DNA of 64,000 bases. It comes from Dryocosmus kuriphilus (Eukaryota; Arthropoda; Insecta; Hymenoptera; Cynipidae). The notes under the pieces are model-generated. The model was not told where the DNA came from, did not search any database, and saw only the letters and a program-made list of their open reading frames with translations. This document shows, one piece after another, positions 48,453 through 59,496 of the stretch. The stretch is taken from positions 241,347,256 to 241,411,255 of the forward strand of contig CM076190.1 in NCBI GenBank assembly GCA_038277395.1, read 5' to 3'. The first letter of the stretch is position 1; every line of letters starts with the position of its first letter. Position numbers and translations under genes: made by a program.

Positions 48453-48838
48453 TTAGCAGTCGGCGCGAATATACAAATGTAATTCATTACAAACTATTTC
48501 CACGGTTTCAGCTTCCCCACTGAATTTTGCGGCAATAAAATCACTTTCAGTAAAAATATGTGGATTAAAAGGGTAAATCTTAGCAGCGTGAAATCCAGAT
48601 TTTATAGTTTTTGGTAAAAGAGCAACATCCAGAATATCGTTGACCATTCCAACAATGTGACGAACTTCGAAAGATTTATTAACATTATTCTGATGCCATG
48701 CTGCAACCAAAGATTTGTAAACGTTTTTGACTGGGTAAAATACGCTAACATCGAGTGGTTGCATTCGATGTGAACAATGCGGTGCTAAAGTTCGCATTTG
48801 CACACCATTTGCAGCAGCTAAGTACAGTGCTACAGTAG
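48453..48838 (-). pseudogene. Pogo-type transposase, C-terminal half of the DDE domain
   Basis: The frame has ALYLAAANGVQMRTLAPHCS then HRMQPLDVSVFYPVK, the strand with the third catalytic Asp of DDE_1 (pogo/Tigger/jerky) transposases, followed by VGMVNDILDVALLPKTIKSGFHAAKIYPFNPHIF in pieces, which is the usual end of the domain. The part with the first two Asp is absent. It begins exactly at a 33-bp sequence (48839-48871) that recurs inverted at 60656-60688, where a complementary N-terminal half of a pogo-type gene ends. It is not functional alone. Confidence 0.8.
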
Positions 48839-48871
48839 ACATAAGGTAAATGTCCTTATTTGCACACATGT
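48839..48871 (+). repeat. 33-bp inverted repeat, left copy
   Basis: Starts ACATAAGGTAAATGTCC and ends TTTGCACACATGT. It matches the inverse of 60656-60688 at 30 of 33 positions and stops at the border of the pogo fragment. Beyond the 33 bp the two sites do not match. Confidence 0.75.
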
Positions 48872-49320
48872 AAGGTTACGGCGGATTTGAAATATCCAAA
48901 ATAAATAAAGATATACCTTCTTATGTAATGGAAATCGTTACTGATCAAAGTACAGGCATCGTATACTTCGTACAAAGTTTTTGTTCAGTCGAATTGCGTA
49001 AAATTTTACTAAAGAATCGAAAATCTTTCAAAGGTGTTTCTCTACGAAATTGCACTCGCTTGATTTTTCATTGGACCGCATCCATCGGTTGCCCCTATTA
49101 GCAATCGAACGCAAATCAGTAGTTGATGATTCAGTTCCATTTTGCCTCCGTAATGAATAAAACACATGTTTAATGAATATTTTGTTATTGACACATTGAA
49201 AAAAACAGTTTTTTGTTATAATAGTGATAATTAACTACATATTAATTATACATATATATATATATATATATATATATTATACATATATATATACATATAT
49301 TATATATATTGAAACAGGGG
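48872..49320. other. Unassigned spacer with (TA)n microsatellite at 49250-49310
   Basis: No gene seen in 48872-49245. From about 49250 to 49310 the sequence is almost pure ATAT with a few C. Confidence 0.7.
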
Positions 49321-50096
49321 ATATTTCTAACTAGCGCCTGTACATAGATAGCCACTAGGCAAGGGAGTGATGGGATAAGCGGTGTAGCCTATATTGAGGG
49401 GACTAGTGCGTGGGTGTGTAGATGTAGAGTACCCCTTCACTCGTGCCGTCGTTAAAGATAGTGGGTTCTTTTCGCGAGGAGCTATAAAAAGGACTGCTCG
49501 CGAGAAGAAAGATCATTCGGCGACTCAGAGACGAGTCGTGAGCTTCGTATACTCGGAGGCAGGGTTATACGGTTTACCGGTAGCCCGAGTCTACGTTTAG
49601 TCCACCAGGAGTCAGAAGAAGGATTTTGGTGGTAGGTATAGCCCATCTCCAAAGCACTTCTCTTTCTCCAAGCTTGCCCTCGAGGAAGAGACATTGGGAT
49701 TCTAAGGCCAGGATCTACGCATGGGTGGAGTGTCAGGTTTACCGGGCATCTCTGACGCAACGTACTCTGGCACTAGAATCTCAAGGCATCAAGTGAAGAG
49801 ATTAACATCCACCCTTGAAGAAGACGCAGTCATGGGATACTGAGTTCACTCAGTACTCCTGATGTACACGTCCCTCCAGGTGTGCTTGGTGATCCAAATT
49901 GATTTTGACAATCGACACTAATAAAAGAATTTCCAATGAAATAACCTCACAAGGCTTCCCTGATCCACAAATAAATAACTCTTGAAAAAGACAAAATAAA
50001 AAGTTAGTTTCTTTTAAAATAAAAGTATGCTCCTTTAAAATAAGAGAACAATAAAATAGATTTCTGAAAGATAGTGAAGGAAGATCTCTTTGGAAA
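49321..50096 (+). promoter_or_regulatory. LTR-like segment with TATA and initiator; possible solo LTR
   Basis: This segment is markedly more G+C-rich than its surroundings. It contains TATAAAAA (49483-49490) followed 32 bases later by TCATTC (A at 49515), a plausible Inr, and AATAAAAG near 49920, the promoter-poly(A) order found in LTRs. I could not find matching TG...CA borders, a second LTR or a target duplication, so a solo LTR is only one option. The right part is interrupted by the hAT element at 50105. Confidence 0.35.
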
Positions 50097-50104
50097 CAAG
50101 GTTC

Positions 50105-51300
50105 CAGTGGCGTATCTAGGGTATGGCAGGCAGGGCGCTTGCCATGGGCGCCGTTCTAGGGGGGGGGGGGGGGGGGGGGCGCAAAACAACGCGTAAACCA
50201 TCATAAATTACATTTTTGAAAAAAAAAATTTCTAATGTAAGATGAAAAATTTTATAAGATAAAAAAAAGTTGTTAAGTATAGAGTTATTCACTAATGATG
50301 TTTCAAAACTTTTTGAATTTCCCGCATAAAGAAATTTTTAGTATAGAGTGTTCAACGATGCCTTCCTCTGTCTTGTAACGACTGGTAACGACCCAACTTT
50401 GTTCCCATTCTAACGGAAAACGGGCGCCATTTTTGGCTTTACGACACGGATACCTCTGGCGGATTTCATTAAAAACTATAGCAATGCTTAGAGGTGGTCT
50501 TTTAAACCATCTATCTTCTTATTACACCGTGCTCTATCTCTACGTCTAGTAGACATGCATATCTTTCTAAAACACATCTAGTGATAATTTGAGAAAGCAA
50601 TTTTACAAAATTTATATATTTTGATTTCTCTCAGTTTGAAAATTTCGAATTTTATATAAAATCTCGATTCTAGGTGTTTAAAAATTAAAAAGTGTTTGGC
50701 ATTTAAAGTGTGGATTTGAAGAAAAGACACGCATCGACAAGCAAAATACGTAAGTAAAATTTTTTCATAAAAATTTGTCATTTAGGTAAAAAGTGTACTG
50801 AGTCGAACAATGCTGCAATATCGCATCCAGAAAAACTGCTGAAATTTATCGTACAATACGGAGATGAAAGCGTGTTTTCAAATCTTCGTATTGCGATTCA
50901 AATTCTATTAACAATAGCAGTTTCGATTGCTAGCTGCGAGAGGTCCTTCAGCAAGTTGAAACTTATTTTGTCTTATTTAAGAGCAAAGGTGGGACAAGAC
51001 AGATTGGATGACCTAGCTTTATTAAGTATAGAAAGAGAGGAAACGGAAAAAACTGATTTCAACGATCTGATATCTCAATTCGCTACGAAAAATTCAAGGG
51101 AAGTAATGTTTTAATTCCGATATACTTTCTACAATAGAGAAAGTTTTTCTTGAACTGAACTTAAAATGTAACAATTAAATAAATGTATTAATAAATTATA
51201 CTATACAAATTTTACTTGTATTTACTTTACATAAATAAAGGGGGGAGGGGCGCGTTTTTTCTTTTTGCCATAGTCGTCATTATCCCTAGATACGCCACTG
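50105..51300 (+). mobile_element. Non-autonomous hAT transposon with perfect 8-bp target duplication
   Basis: The 1196-bp element begins CAGTGGCGTATCTAGGG and ends with its exact complement CCCTAGATACGCCACTG. It is flanked by CAAGGTTC at 50097-50104 and 51301-51308, the 8-bp duplication of hAT elements. A run of 21 G (50159-50179) lies near the left end and GGGGGGAGGGG near the right. The right half keeps the C-terminal part of a hAT transposase; the left half (50200-50760) is not transposase and looks like unrelated captured or mutated DNA. Confidence 0.93.
50777..51114 (+). pseudogene. hAT transposase, C-terminal dimerisation region only
   Basis: The open frame reads from about 50777 to a TAA at 51112-51114. 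It holds ILLTIAVSIASCERSFSKLK then SYLRAKVGQDRLDDLALLSI, which is the highly conserved hAT C-terminal dimerisation block (SxAxCERxFSxLK...LxxxRLxxLxLLSIE). The BED zinc finger and the RNase H-like catalytic domain are absent, so the fragment has no transposase activity. It could be an exon remnant of an autonomous parent with the same ends. Confidence 0.88.
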
Positions 51301-51308
51301 CAAGGTTC

Positions 51309-53227
51309 CACTTGATTGAATATGCAAAAGGAGATAAAAAAGAAAATAATAGTATAAGAGACCATTACTTTCAAAGCAAAGAAATCTTTTCATCACTAAT
51401 AAAAAAAAAATATAAGAACGTAGATTTTTTTTTATTTATAAGAAGGAAATATTCTTTAGAGGCCTGTGTACACCCGTGGGAATTTCGAGTTGGATGTGCG
51501 AGAGAGACAGAAATATGATAAGCACGCCTTTTAAGGCGGAGACTTCTCCGTCGAAAAAATTTTTTAGAAACCAATGAGAGATGTCCAAAATTGTTTTCTC
51601 AGGATAGGTATAATAAAGACAGACGGCCTGACACTATTACTAAAGTCAGGTTCTGGGGAAATCGTTCGGCCAAGACATACCGGAAACTAGGATATAGAAG
51701 AAAAACATATGGAAAATTACAAAATAATTTTTTCTACAATTTTTGAATTAGCAATTTCAAAATTGCGAATTCTGAATCTGCGAAATTTGACAATTAATAA
51801 TATCTAAAATTTGTGCCATAAAGTTAAAAATTAAAAGATTTATGGAGGTATGGAGATATGTTTTATTAAAAGTACCAAGGCATTCCTGACCTACACTTGG
51901 GACTGTCGGAGTGTCGCCTATTGACTATTCCGCCCTATTGTTTGGCTCGTGCTCACCATCCGTCCCAGGGCAGCGGGTGGTGTGGATCAGTCCGTATATA
52001 AAAACTCCGCACTTTTGCAAATAGGAAATTTTTAATATTACATTCGGAATATACGACTTCTTACGATTAAAATGACAACATATTTGTGAGTGAAGTGTAG
52101 AATTTACATAAATTGTCAATTCGTTACAAAATTTTCTATAGAATTTACACATTTCTTTTTAAAAAGGCCTTTTAATCATATCACATTTTTATACATTTTT
52201 ATATATTAAAACTAAGATATTATTACATTAAAAAATCTCAGTACAATAATCACGGCTCGCGCTGAACACTTAGGTTATACGCTCTTGAAAAATAAAAACA
52301 CGTAGACAAAATAAAATGGACTATTCTATGTAAAAAAAAAAGTATTTCTAGTTTAATGTAATTTCTAAAATTCATTAAAAAAAAGATATTTTTTAAATGT
52401 ATTTTATATCTAGTGAAAAATTTTCATGAAATTTACTGACATATCAGAATATTCTTTTCTTCTGTTTTTTTTTTTTATTTTTATTTTTAAAAGTATATAA
52501 ATTATCTAACTTTTACTGAAATAAAAAATTCCATTGGAACAATTTTTTTATATATATGTAATATCTAGTGAACACTTTTCATAAAATTTCCTGTATATCA
52601 GAATGTTACTTTTTGTATTCTTTGGACATTTACATAATTTTCAAGAGTACATAGCTTTTCTAATATTTATCGAAATAAAAAATTTTATTTGCATAATTTG
52701 CAAGTATTTTACCCATCTCTGAAAAATTTTGACAAAAATGTCTGAAAATTTAAAAATATGTTTTTACAATTTTTAAAATGCTCTAAATGTTGATATTTTG
52801 GTTTAAAATATATACTTAGCGAGCTCGATTGGACAAATCCTTGAAAAGTTAGCGTGGCCAGAACATTCAGGTAATCATACATAAATGCGGACAGACATAC
52901 TGACAGACATACAGACAAATAGACAGACACCAACTAAATTGTATGATTTTCAGACATCCAGAAGTCCAAAATATCGACGGCTACACCGAGAAAATTTATG
53001 CAGTAATTTTTACACAAGTTAGTCAGGTAAACCGAGGGCATAGTTGCATTTTATTAAGATTTCACTTTCAGTTGTGTAAAATGAAATAAGGTAATATTTG
53101 ATGTGAAAATAGTAATTAGTATAAGAAAGTGCATTATAATTTCATTCATATTGCAAATAACTCTCGAGAAATACATATATACATAGTAATAATAATTTAA
53201 CACAAAAAAAAGGAATATTTCTGAAAA
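51309..53227. other. Unassigned A+T-rich region
   Basis: 51309-51720 continues the flank of the hAT site. 51720-53227 is A+T-rich with no gene that I can see; a TATATAAAAACTCCGCAC stretch is at about 51994. A microsatellite built from ACAGACAT and AGACAGAC words lies at 52890-52930. Short frames here have no recognisable domain. Confidence 0.5.
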
Positions 53228-53405
53228 AGACAATTTAAGAAAATAGAATTTAAATTACAAACCGATATTCTGTAATATTTAAACGACTTGAAGTGCATGC
53301 ACACAATTGTAAATAAAAAATTAAATAATGAATTAATCAACAGGTAATAGTTAGTTTAATAATAATAAAATATTAGGACATAATGAGTGATTATTTATTT
53401 TATTT
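53228..53405. repeat. Direct repeat, left copy (flanks the Helitron-like unit)
   Basis: The segment shares AAATAGAATTTAAATT, GACTTGAAGTGCATGCA and later TAATAGTTAGTTTAATAATA-like sequence with 55865-56130 in the same orientation. The right copy holds an extra stretch of about 90 bp including a CA microsatellite. Confidence 0.7.
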
Positions 53406-53429
53406 TATTTATCTCTCTATATTATAAAA

Positions 53430-53680
53430 AGATCTCGCCGCCGCCGCCGCCGCCGCCGTCACCGCCGCCGCTGTGTCAGGAATCCAGCTCCCTTCCCCTC
53501 ACCACCTTCTCCCACCCTCTCGCCCTTATCCCGTCCCCTCACCCCCTTCCCCTCTCGCCATTCTCTCCCCCTCCCCCTCCCCTCTCGCCCTTCTCTCTTC
53601 CCCTCACTCCCTTCCACTTCCCCTCTCGCCCTTATCTCTTCCCCTCACCCCCTTCTCCCATTTTCCTTATTATCCTCTTT
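53430..53680. repeat. GCC trinucleotide run and polypyrimidine tract
   Basis: 53432-53470 is nearly pure GCC. It is followed by about 190 bases of C/T-rich sequence with CCCCTCWCCC and CTCGCCCTTMTCT words. Proline-rich frames through it are an artefact of composition. Confidence 0.85.
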
Positions 53681-54047
53681 GACCTGTGACCATTGACTTT
53701 GGACCTATTTGACCCGCATGGGCATGACCCCGTGAAAAAAAAACACCCTCACCACTATGTGTGTGACAAAAGTTGATCCACCTTGACTATATTTAACGTG
53801 ATCTATCTATTATCCTTGAATTGATTTGGTTTTTGGTTTTTAGCCAATTTCAATGAAATTAGATCGTGCATTTAATAAATGACGTAATTTCAATGAAATT
53901 GTTTCCGAGATGCACTACGTGGAAGTAACCAATATTGCATTTCAAACTGTAAATAAATTGTATTAATTGGTTTATACATGTACCTAAAAATTACGGTATT
54001 ATTATTATTATATATATTATATATAAAATTATTATAATATTGAAATT

Positions 54048-55235
54048 TTAACTGGAATTTTTACTATGGCGACAAAGAAGTTGTCCTCCTAAAAGTAAAA
54101 TACTTAAATCCATTGATTCTTCCTGGAGGATAGTAATATGACTGGAATTTTGAACATCAATACCAATGCTGGAATTGTCTAAAAAAAACATATATATTAT
54201 ATATATTAGTGATATATAAATTTTTTTTTAAGTTTAATTTAAAAATTATTTACCATTATCATATAGACTTCCAAGAATTTCAATTTTTTGTCCTTGAATT
54301 ATATTAAAATTTGGTGTCACATTAAAAATATTAACTATTAATTTATACTTTCCATTTGTGATACTGCCTAAATATTGATTCGCTTTTTTATGCTCAGGAA
54401 TAAATTCATCTCTCAAAAAACCTTCAATTTCTATGTATAAAATTTATATAAAGAGAATTTTAATTTAATCAATTAGTAATTCGTTAATTAATCAATTTAC
54501 TTATAAGTCCTGAACTTTGAAGAATAATTTTCTTTTCAAATTTAATTTTTTTAACTTCTCCTTGATTTTGTTCGATATTAAAAAATCCAATGTTCGTTAT
54601 TTTTGAATTATTTGTTAACAGTAATTCATAATGAAGATTTCCGTTATTATAATTCGAACTTGGTTTTGCCGTCATATTTTGAATTAAAAGTTTCTAAAAT
54701 ATGAAAACATAGACTTAATTTTTTAAGGGTTAAAAATTAAGTCTTTTTTAGGTCTTAAAATTTTAAGGTCTTTTGAAGGTTAAGACTGTAGATTTAAAAA
54801 GGGTGAAAATTTAGAAAGAAAACCTGAATCTGAAATATTGAAACTATTTTTCTTTCTATTTAAAAAATGGTTTTTTTTAAACACTATGAATGCAGTGTAA
54901 AAATTGGTAAAGCTTACTTGATTCTCATTAATTTTTGTTGAAAACTCAGAAGCATTTTTATTCCAAGATAAGCAGGATATACGACAATCATCATTATTAT
55001 TTAAAATAAATTTAACTAATTCGTATTCCTTTCCGTCTTTGGATAATATGTTTTTAAGTGGTTGTATATGGTCTACATATGCAACTACTGACCTATATAT
55101 TATAAATATTTAAAACATATATACATGAAATATGAAATATAAGTATACTTACACAAATTTATCTCCGATGTGAATTCTTTCCTTTAAACAATGTGTTGTT
55201 GTGAAAGGAAGATCAGGGTTAGGATTGGATTTCAT
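54048..55235 (-). CDS. OB-fold (RPA-like) single-strand nucleic-acid-binding protein, five exons
   Basis: I join 55235-55153, 55092-54918, 54693-54501, 54430-54254 and 54178-54048; all four introns (60, 224, 70 and 75 nt) have GT-AG ends and the 759-nt sum stays open, giving 252 residues. Residues about 28-120 match the RPA70-type OB pattern: VVAYVDHIQPLKNI, DGKEYELVKFIL, CRISCLSWNKNASEF and YELLLTNNSKI. A second OB-like unit spans about 148-228 (KIEGFLRDEFI, YKLIVNIFNV, GQKIEILGSLY). The start at 55233 is the first in-frame ATG; an upstream open stretch with a good acceptor near 55325 could add an exon. It would bind single-stranded DNA. RPA-like genes are known cargo of some Helitrons; it may also be a host gene copy. 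Confidence 0.65.
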
Positions 55236-55563
55236 CTTTTTATTTTGATTTGAATTATATTTGTAATCATTTTCAGCGTTTTTTTTTTCGAATATTGGCC
55301 ATTTTTTCACTTTAAATTTATGCACTTATTTGTAAAAAAAGATATGACGTAAAGATTTTAAATTAGACGTAATGTCCCCTATTGGAAATTCCTATATAGG
55401 TTCCCGTATAGGATCCTACGTAGAATCCTATATAGAATCCTATAATAATAATAATCCTAATTTATACAACAATGAAATTGTCAAAAAATCAATAAATTAC
55501 ATAATATTATAAAAATTAGAAATTCATCAAAATTCATCAAAATTCTGTCAGAATGGGGGGTAG

Positions 55564-55600
55564 GCGCGCTAAGCGCGCAGGGGGGCGAAGCCCCCCTTGT
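55564..55600 (+). other. Terminal hairpin module 1
   Basis: A 6-bp GCGCGC stem with loop TAA (55564-55578) is followed by a 7-bp GGGGGGC/GCCCCCC stem with loop GAA (55580-55596) and CTTGT. Confidence 0.85.
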
Positions 55601-55760
55601 ATAATTAATATATTAATTAATATATTATATAATATAATATATTAATTAAAATATAAAATATACATTCAATGAAATTGGCAAAAAATCAGTAAATTAGATA
55701 ATAATATAAAAATTAGAAATTCATCAAAATTCATCAAAATTCTGTCAGAATGGGGGGTAG

Positions 55761-55797
55761 GCGCGCGAAGCGCGCAGGGGGGCTAAGCCCCCCTTGT
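55761..55797 (+). other. Terminal hairpin module 2
   Basis: Same design 197 bp further on, with loop GAA in the first stem and TAA in the second, that is, with the loops exchanged compared with module 1. About 110 bp upstream of each module are also nearly identical (AAATTCATCAAAATTCTGTC). Confidence 0.85.
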
Positions 55798-55864
55798 TAT
55801 CTATATTATATTATTATTATATTTTATTTCTTATATTTATGTATTATCATATTATTCATTTATT

Positions 55865-56130
55865 ATATTAAAAAATAGAATTTAAATTTAAAACCAATTT
55901 TGTGTAATATTTGAATGACTTGAAGTGCATGCATACATACATGTGTACATGGTGTTAAAATGGGGTTACAGTTTTACAAAAATTTTGCCACATGAACACA
56001 AACACACACACACACACAATAAATTGTAAATAAACAATTAAATAATTATATTATCAACAGCTAATAATTAGTTAATAATAATAAAAATATTAGCACATAG
56101 TAAGTGGTAATTAATTTTGTTTTTTATTAT
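55865..56130. repeat. Direct repeat, right copy
   Basis: Second copy of 53228-53405, with an added segment around 55940-56030 that contains ACACACACAC. The two copies bracket the Helitron-like unit. Confidence 0.7.
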
Positions 56131-57300
56131 ATTATGTTATTATTATATTTTATTTATTATATTTATTTATTAATACATTATTTATATATTATATTATAAT
56201 ATTTATTAAGTTATAGCATATGAATTAATTTTATTTTATTTATTGTATACGCATTCATTATTTTTGCGGCATTCCTTACTTTTTTAATTAAGTGTTCGTA
56301 CAAAATTTCTCTATTCTCTATCTGGGTCTATCTAATAGAAAAGAAGGAAAGGCCTCGACTCTAAACTTCTCATCTTGGTCAGTTCAGAACTTGGGATCGT
56401 TTCAAATCTTCGAAATCAGGGAAATTTTACGACGAGGACTGCAGATGTTAGGATCCCTTTAGGATGGAACCAGCCAAGAAGCAAGGGGGAACGCGTGACG
56501 TACTTCGTAGGCGGGCCTAACGTTTGCTTCAGAGCTCTGTCGCTTGGTGCCGTTAAAAGCAGCCAACTTTTACTCAAATTTTCCTGAAAAACGACTTTTT
56601 CTCTAGGCATATTACATTAACAATTCGATTCTGATTGTCAAAAGTAGTACACCAATTTGTTCTTAAAGAGTGAATCTATGTTTGTGCTTGATCAATTTTT
56701 TGAAAAAATCAACAGAGCTCTTGGTAAATCACGGTAAAGTTAACGAACCTTGAATCATTTTTTCTAATATTAAAAAAAACAAAAAAATAAAAATCTGTAC
56801 AAATAGAAACACAGATTAATGTTTCAAAAAGCTAAATCATCAAAAAAATATAAATATTTTAATAAAGTGTAGCTGTGAGAACCATAGAGCGCAACAGCTA
56901 AAACATAGGATAGGTTTAAACACAAAATTACAAATAAATTTAAGCATAATAAAATTTATTTTCATCGTGAAAGAATTCACACACTGTTGTCAATTAGATG
57001 TAAGAACATCTGTACTAGCTTTGAAGAACTTTGAATAAAAATTATATTGAGTTCAAAATTAGACAGAAACCTTATTCTTTCTCTCTTGTGAATCCCTCTT
57101 TCTACTTAATTAAAGCAAAATCATAAAGATAACCTTTCTTAGTAATAACAAAGTCGAGGGTTACAATATATATTATACATATTAACTACAACTATTACCT
57201 GAAAGGGGATGAAGCGCTTGGAAGTGTGTGATCGGTACGTTCTGTAATAAAATTCGTTTCAGTTCAATTATTCACATTAATATTCATTTAATTGTGAAAA
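56131..57300. other. Unassigned spacer
   Basis: A+T-rich except for a G+C-richer island at 56340-56560. Frames in the island (for example 56375-56587) have no recognisable domain. No repeat border found. Confidence 0.45.
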
Positions 57301-57314
57301 ATGCAAATTAAGCT

Positions 57315-59496
57315 TCATCCTGATTCTCTGTTAATTCATCAGGCACAGTAGCTACGTTATTACTGCTAGTGTTGATCGACCTGAAATAAAGAAAGAAACA
57401 GCTATAAAGCAATAAAAAAAAAATTAAGATGTGCATTGCCCGAGTATATTATTATATATTATAGATGTACAACAGTATTATATCAATGTAAAAAGTATAA
57501 AAATTGGCTGTATTTTAAAGATAACTCGCATTTATCGTTGGTAATTATGCTATTATCAGACAGCGACTGATCTTTTTGAACTTCAGCAAGAACAAAGCAA
57601 GATCTTGGAGATCTTTATCTTGCTCTGCCAGCGTATCAAAAAGTTCTTCAGACTTCATGTCGAAAGAATAGCCTGCATCTTCGCTGGTAATGCGACAACT
57701 GTTTTCACCGTTCTCGATGAGAATTACTTCGACTCTTTCTTCATTTCTTTCTTCACCAGAGAAATTAAGGGGATTTCCTGAAGTAGGCATAAAAAACCAT
57801 AATATATACAAAAGGTTGCCAGAAACGATTTGGAAAATGAAAAAAAAAATTAGCTTTTTCTCAAACAGATTAAGAAAACTAAGAATGAAAACTTTGAAGT
57901 TTCAATTAAGCGATAATGTAAAAATAATTTATGCAATGAATTTATGTATATTCAAATTACAAATTTTACAGGTACTTCCCTACAAATTCTCAAAAACAGT
58001 ATAATTATTTACAATATCGATTGTCAAAAAAGCTATTTATTTAGGATCATATAAAAAATAAAATTTCTGTGAAAAAATAGTAAATACAAAGTTATCGTAC
58101 TTGAGATTCGAACAGCTTTTTGCCAAAATGAAGAAAGGCTTCGATCATCCACAGCGTCTTCCCAAACTCCAGTTTCACTAACTTTTTTGGAAGTCTTCCA
58201 GCAATTCGGGATCGATGATTTGTTCGATGAATTCAAGATGACCTTGCTTAGCAATTGCAAGATTATCTGCTTTCTTGGGTGCTTGCTTCGTATGTAGGCC
58301 TTCTTTGGTCTTCTTGAGCAATTCATTGTTTGCAAGTACTTCGGATGAAAATGGGCAAAGACCACATTTCTTGAAACCATTTTTCATAATCTCAGGCAGA
58401 TTCATTTTCTCGACAGCTTTTTTCAAAAGAGGTCCAAAATCTTCTTTGCGGATTTTCTTCTGGAAGTTGTTAGATTCCATCCGCCAATCACTGATGATAT
58501 TTCGCCAGGTGCATTTCAAGGTATGAAAAAGAGCGACGTCGAGGGGCTGAATAAGATGAGTCGCATTGGGGAACAAAGAAACCAATTCAATTTCTTTACT
58601 TGCACAAAATTCAACAAGCGGAATTGTTGCGTGTGACGAGTGGCCATTAACATAAAGTACTACTGGTCTTTGAATATGGTTTTTAGTTCGACAGGGTTCA
58701 AACGAGTTGCAAATATATTCAAAAAAAGACTCCGCTGTTATCCAGCCGTTGTTCGTTTTACCGATTACCCAATCTTTAGGTACACTTTGTGCAATGCTGT
58801 ACGGCAACCTTTCATAAGAGAATACAATCTTTGGAGGAGCAAGGTGAGCGACCGCATTAGTCATGAATAAAACTATCAGGCATTCCTTCTCATCATTTTG
58901 GACAAAATTATAAACTGCCTTACCTCCTTTCCTTGCTAAAACATTTTCTCCCTTAGGACCAAGGTAGAAGCCTGATTCATCACAATTGAAAATTCGCGAA
59001 CCATCGATGTGTACAAGATTTTTTTCCTTCAAACACGCTTCTACCTCATTGAACCACGCTTTCAATGCTCCCTCAGTAATTAAAGCTCGACTTTTGCTCA
59101 AATTTTGAGCTGTTCGTTTAGAAATCTACGGATGCCGATGAAAAAAAACCCTTTAAGCCATTTTCGAACAGGCCGTCCGTCAGTAAAGGGGTTATCTCGT
59201 TTCAATTTCTTTATTAAGTGTGCAACGCTGTACAGAAGAATCGTTTTCGTTACTGGAAAACCCCTTTTGCTAAGGTAAAGAATCCAATCTTGCAGCTCGT
59301 TTTCCTCTGCAGTTGTTAATACTGTAAAAGGACCCAGGCGGCCTACTAGAGGCCCTCTCCCTATTAATTTATCCCGGAGTGTCGATTTTGGGATGCCCGT
59401 AATTTTGCTGGTGGTGCCAAGTGATCTCCCAAAACGGACAATTTCGAAAGCATCTTCTAGTACATCCTGCGGCCATTGGTGTCTTATTTTACCCAT
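57315..59496 (-). pseudogene. Pogo-type transposase gene with introns, catalytic Asp to Asn
   Basis: The N-terminal part (59496-59098) starts MGKIRHQWPQDVLEDAFEIV and has IPKSTLRDKLIGRG, a psq-type helix-turn-helix, then KWLKGF. The frame shifts at an eight-T run (59141-59148) and meets a TAG before ISKRTAQ. The DDE domain (59101-58178) has NCDESGFYLGP (Asp41), VLYVNGHSSH where Asn152 stands for the usual Asp, and HLIQPLDVALF (Asp188). A second shift occurs at a six-A run near 58190. The exon appears to end at a GTACG donor near 58104, and the next begins after CTACTTCAG at about 57781 and reads to 57545; a last small exon may be 57381-57315. It would cut and paste DNA, but this copy should be inactive. 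Confidence 0.82.

Larger units (their letters stand above)
53409..55797 (+). mobile_element. Helitron-like unit with two terminal hairpin modules
   Basis: The right end has stems GCGCGC/GCGCGC and GGGGGGC/GCCCCCC followed by CTTGT, once at 55564-55600 and again at 55761-55797. Helitrons end in a G+C-rich hairpin and CTRR (CTTG differs at one base) and have no inverted ends or target duplication, which fits here. The left end is proposed at TCTCTATATTATAAAAAG (about 53409), which resembles the TC...-type start, but this is weak. No Rep/helicase gene is present; the unit contains the OB-fold gene on the minus strand. Alternatives are a foldback element or two independent hairpin insertions. Confidence 0.45.

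Noticed and set aside
53387..53689. Proline-rich plus-strand frames
   Set aside because: Direct translation of a GCC run and a polypyrimidine tract.
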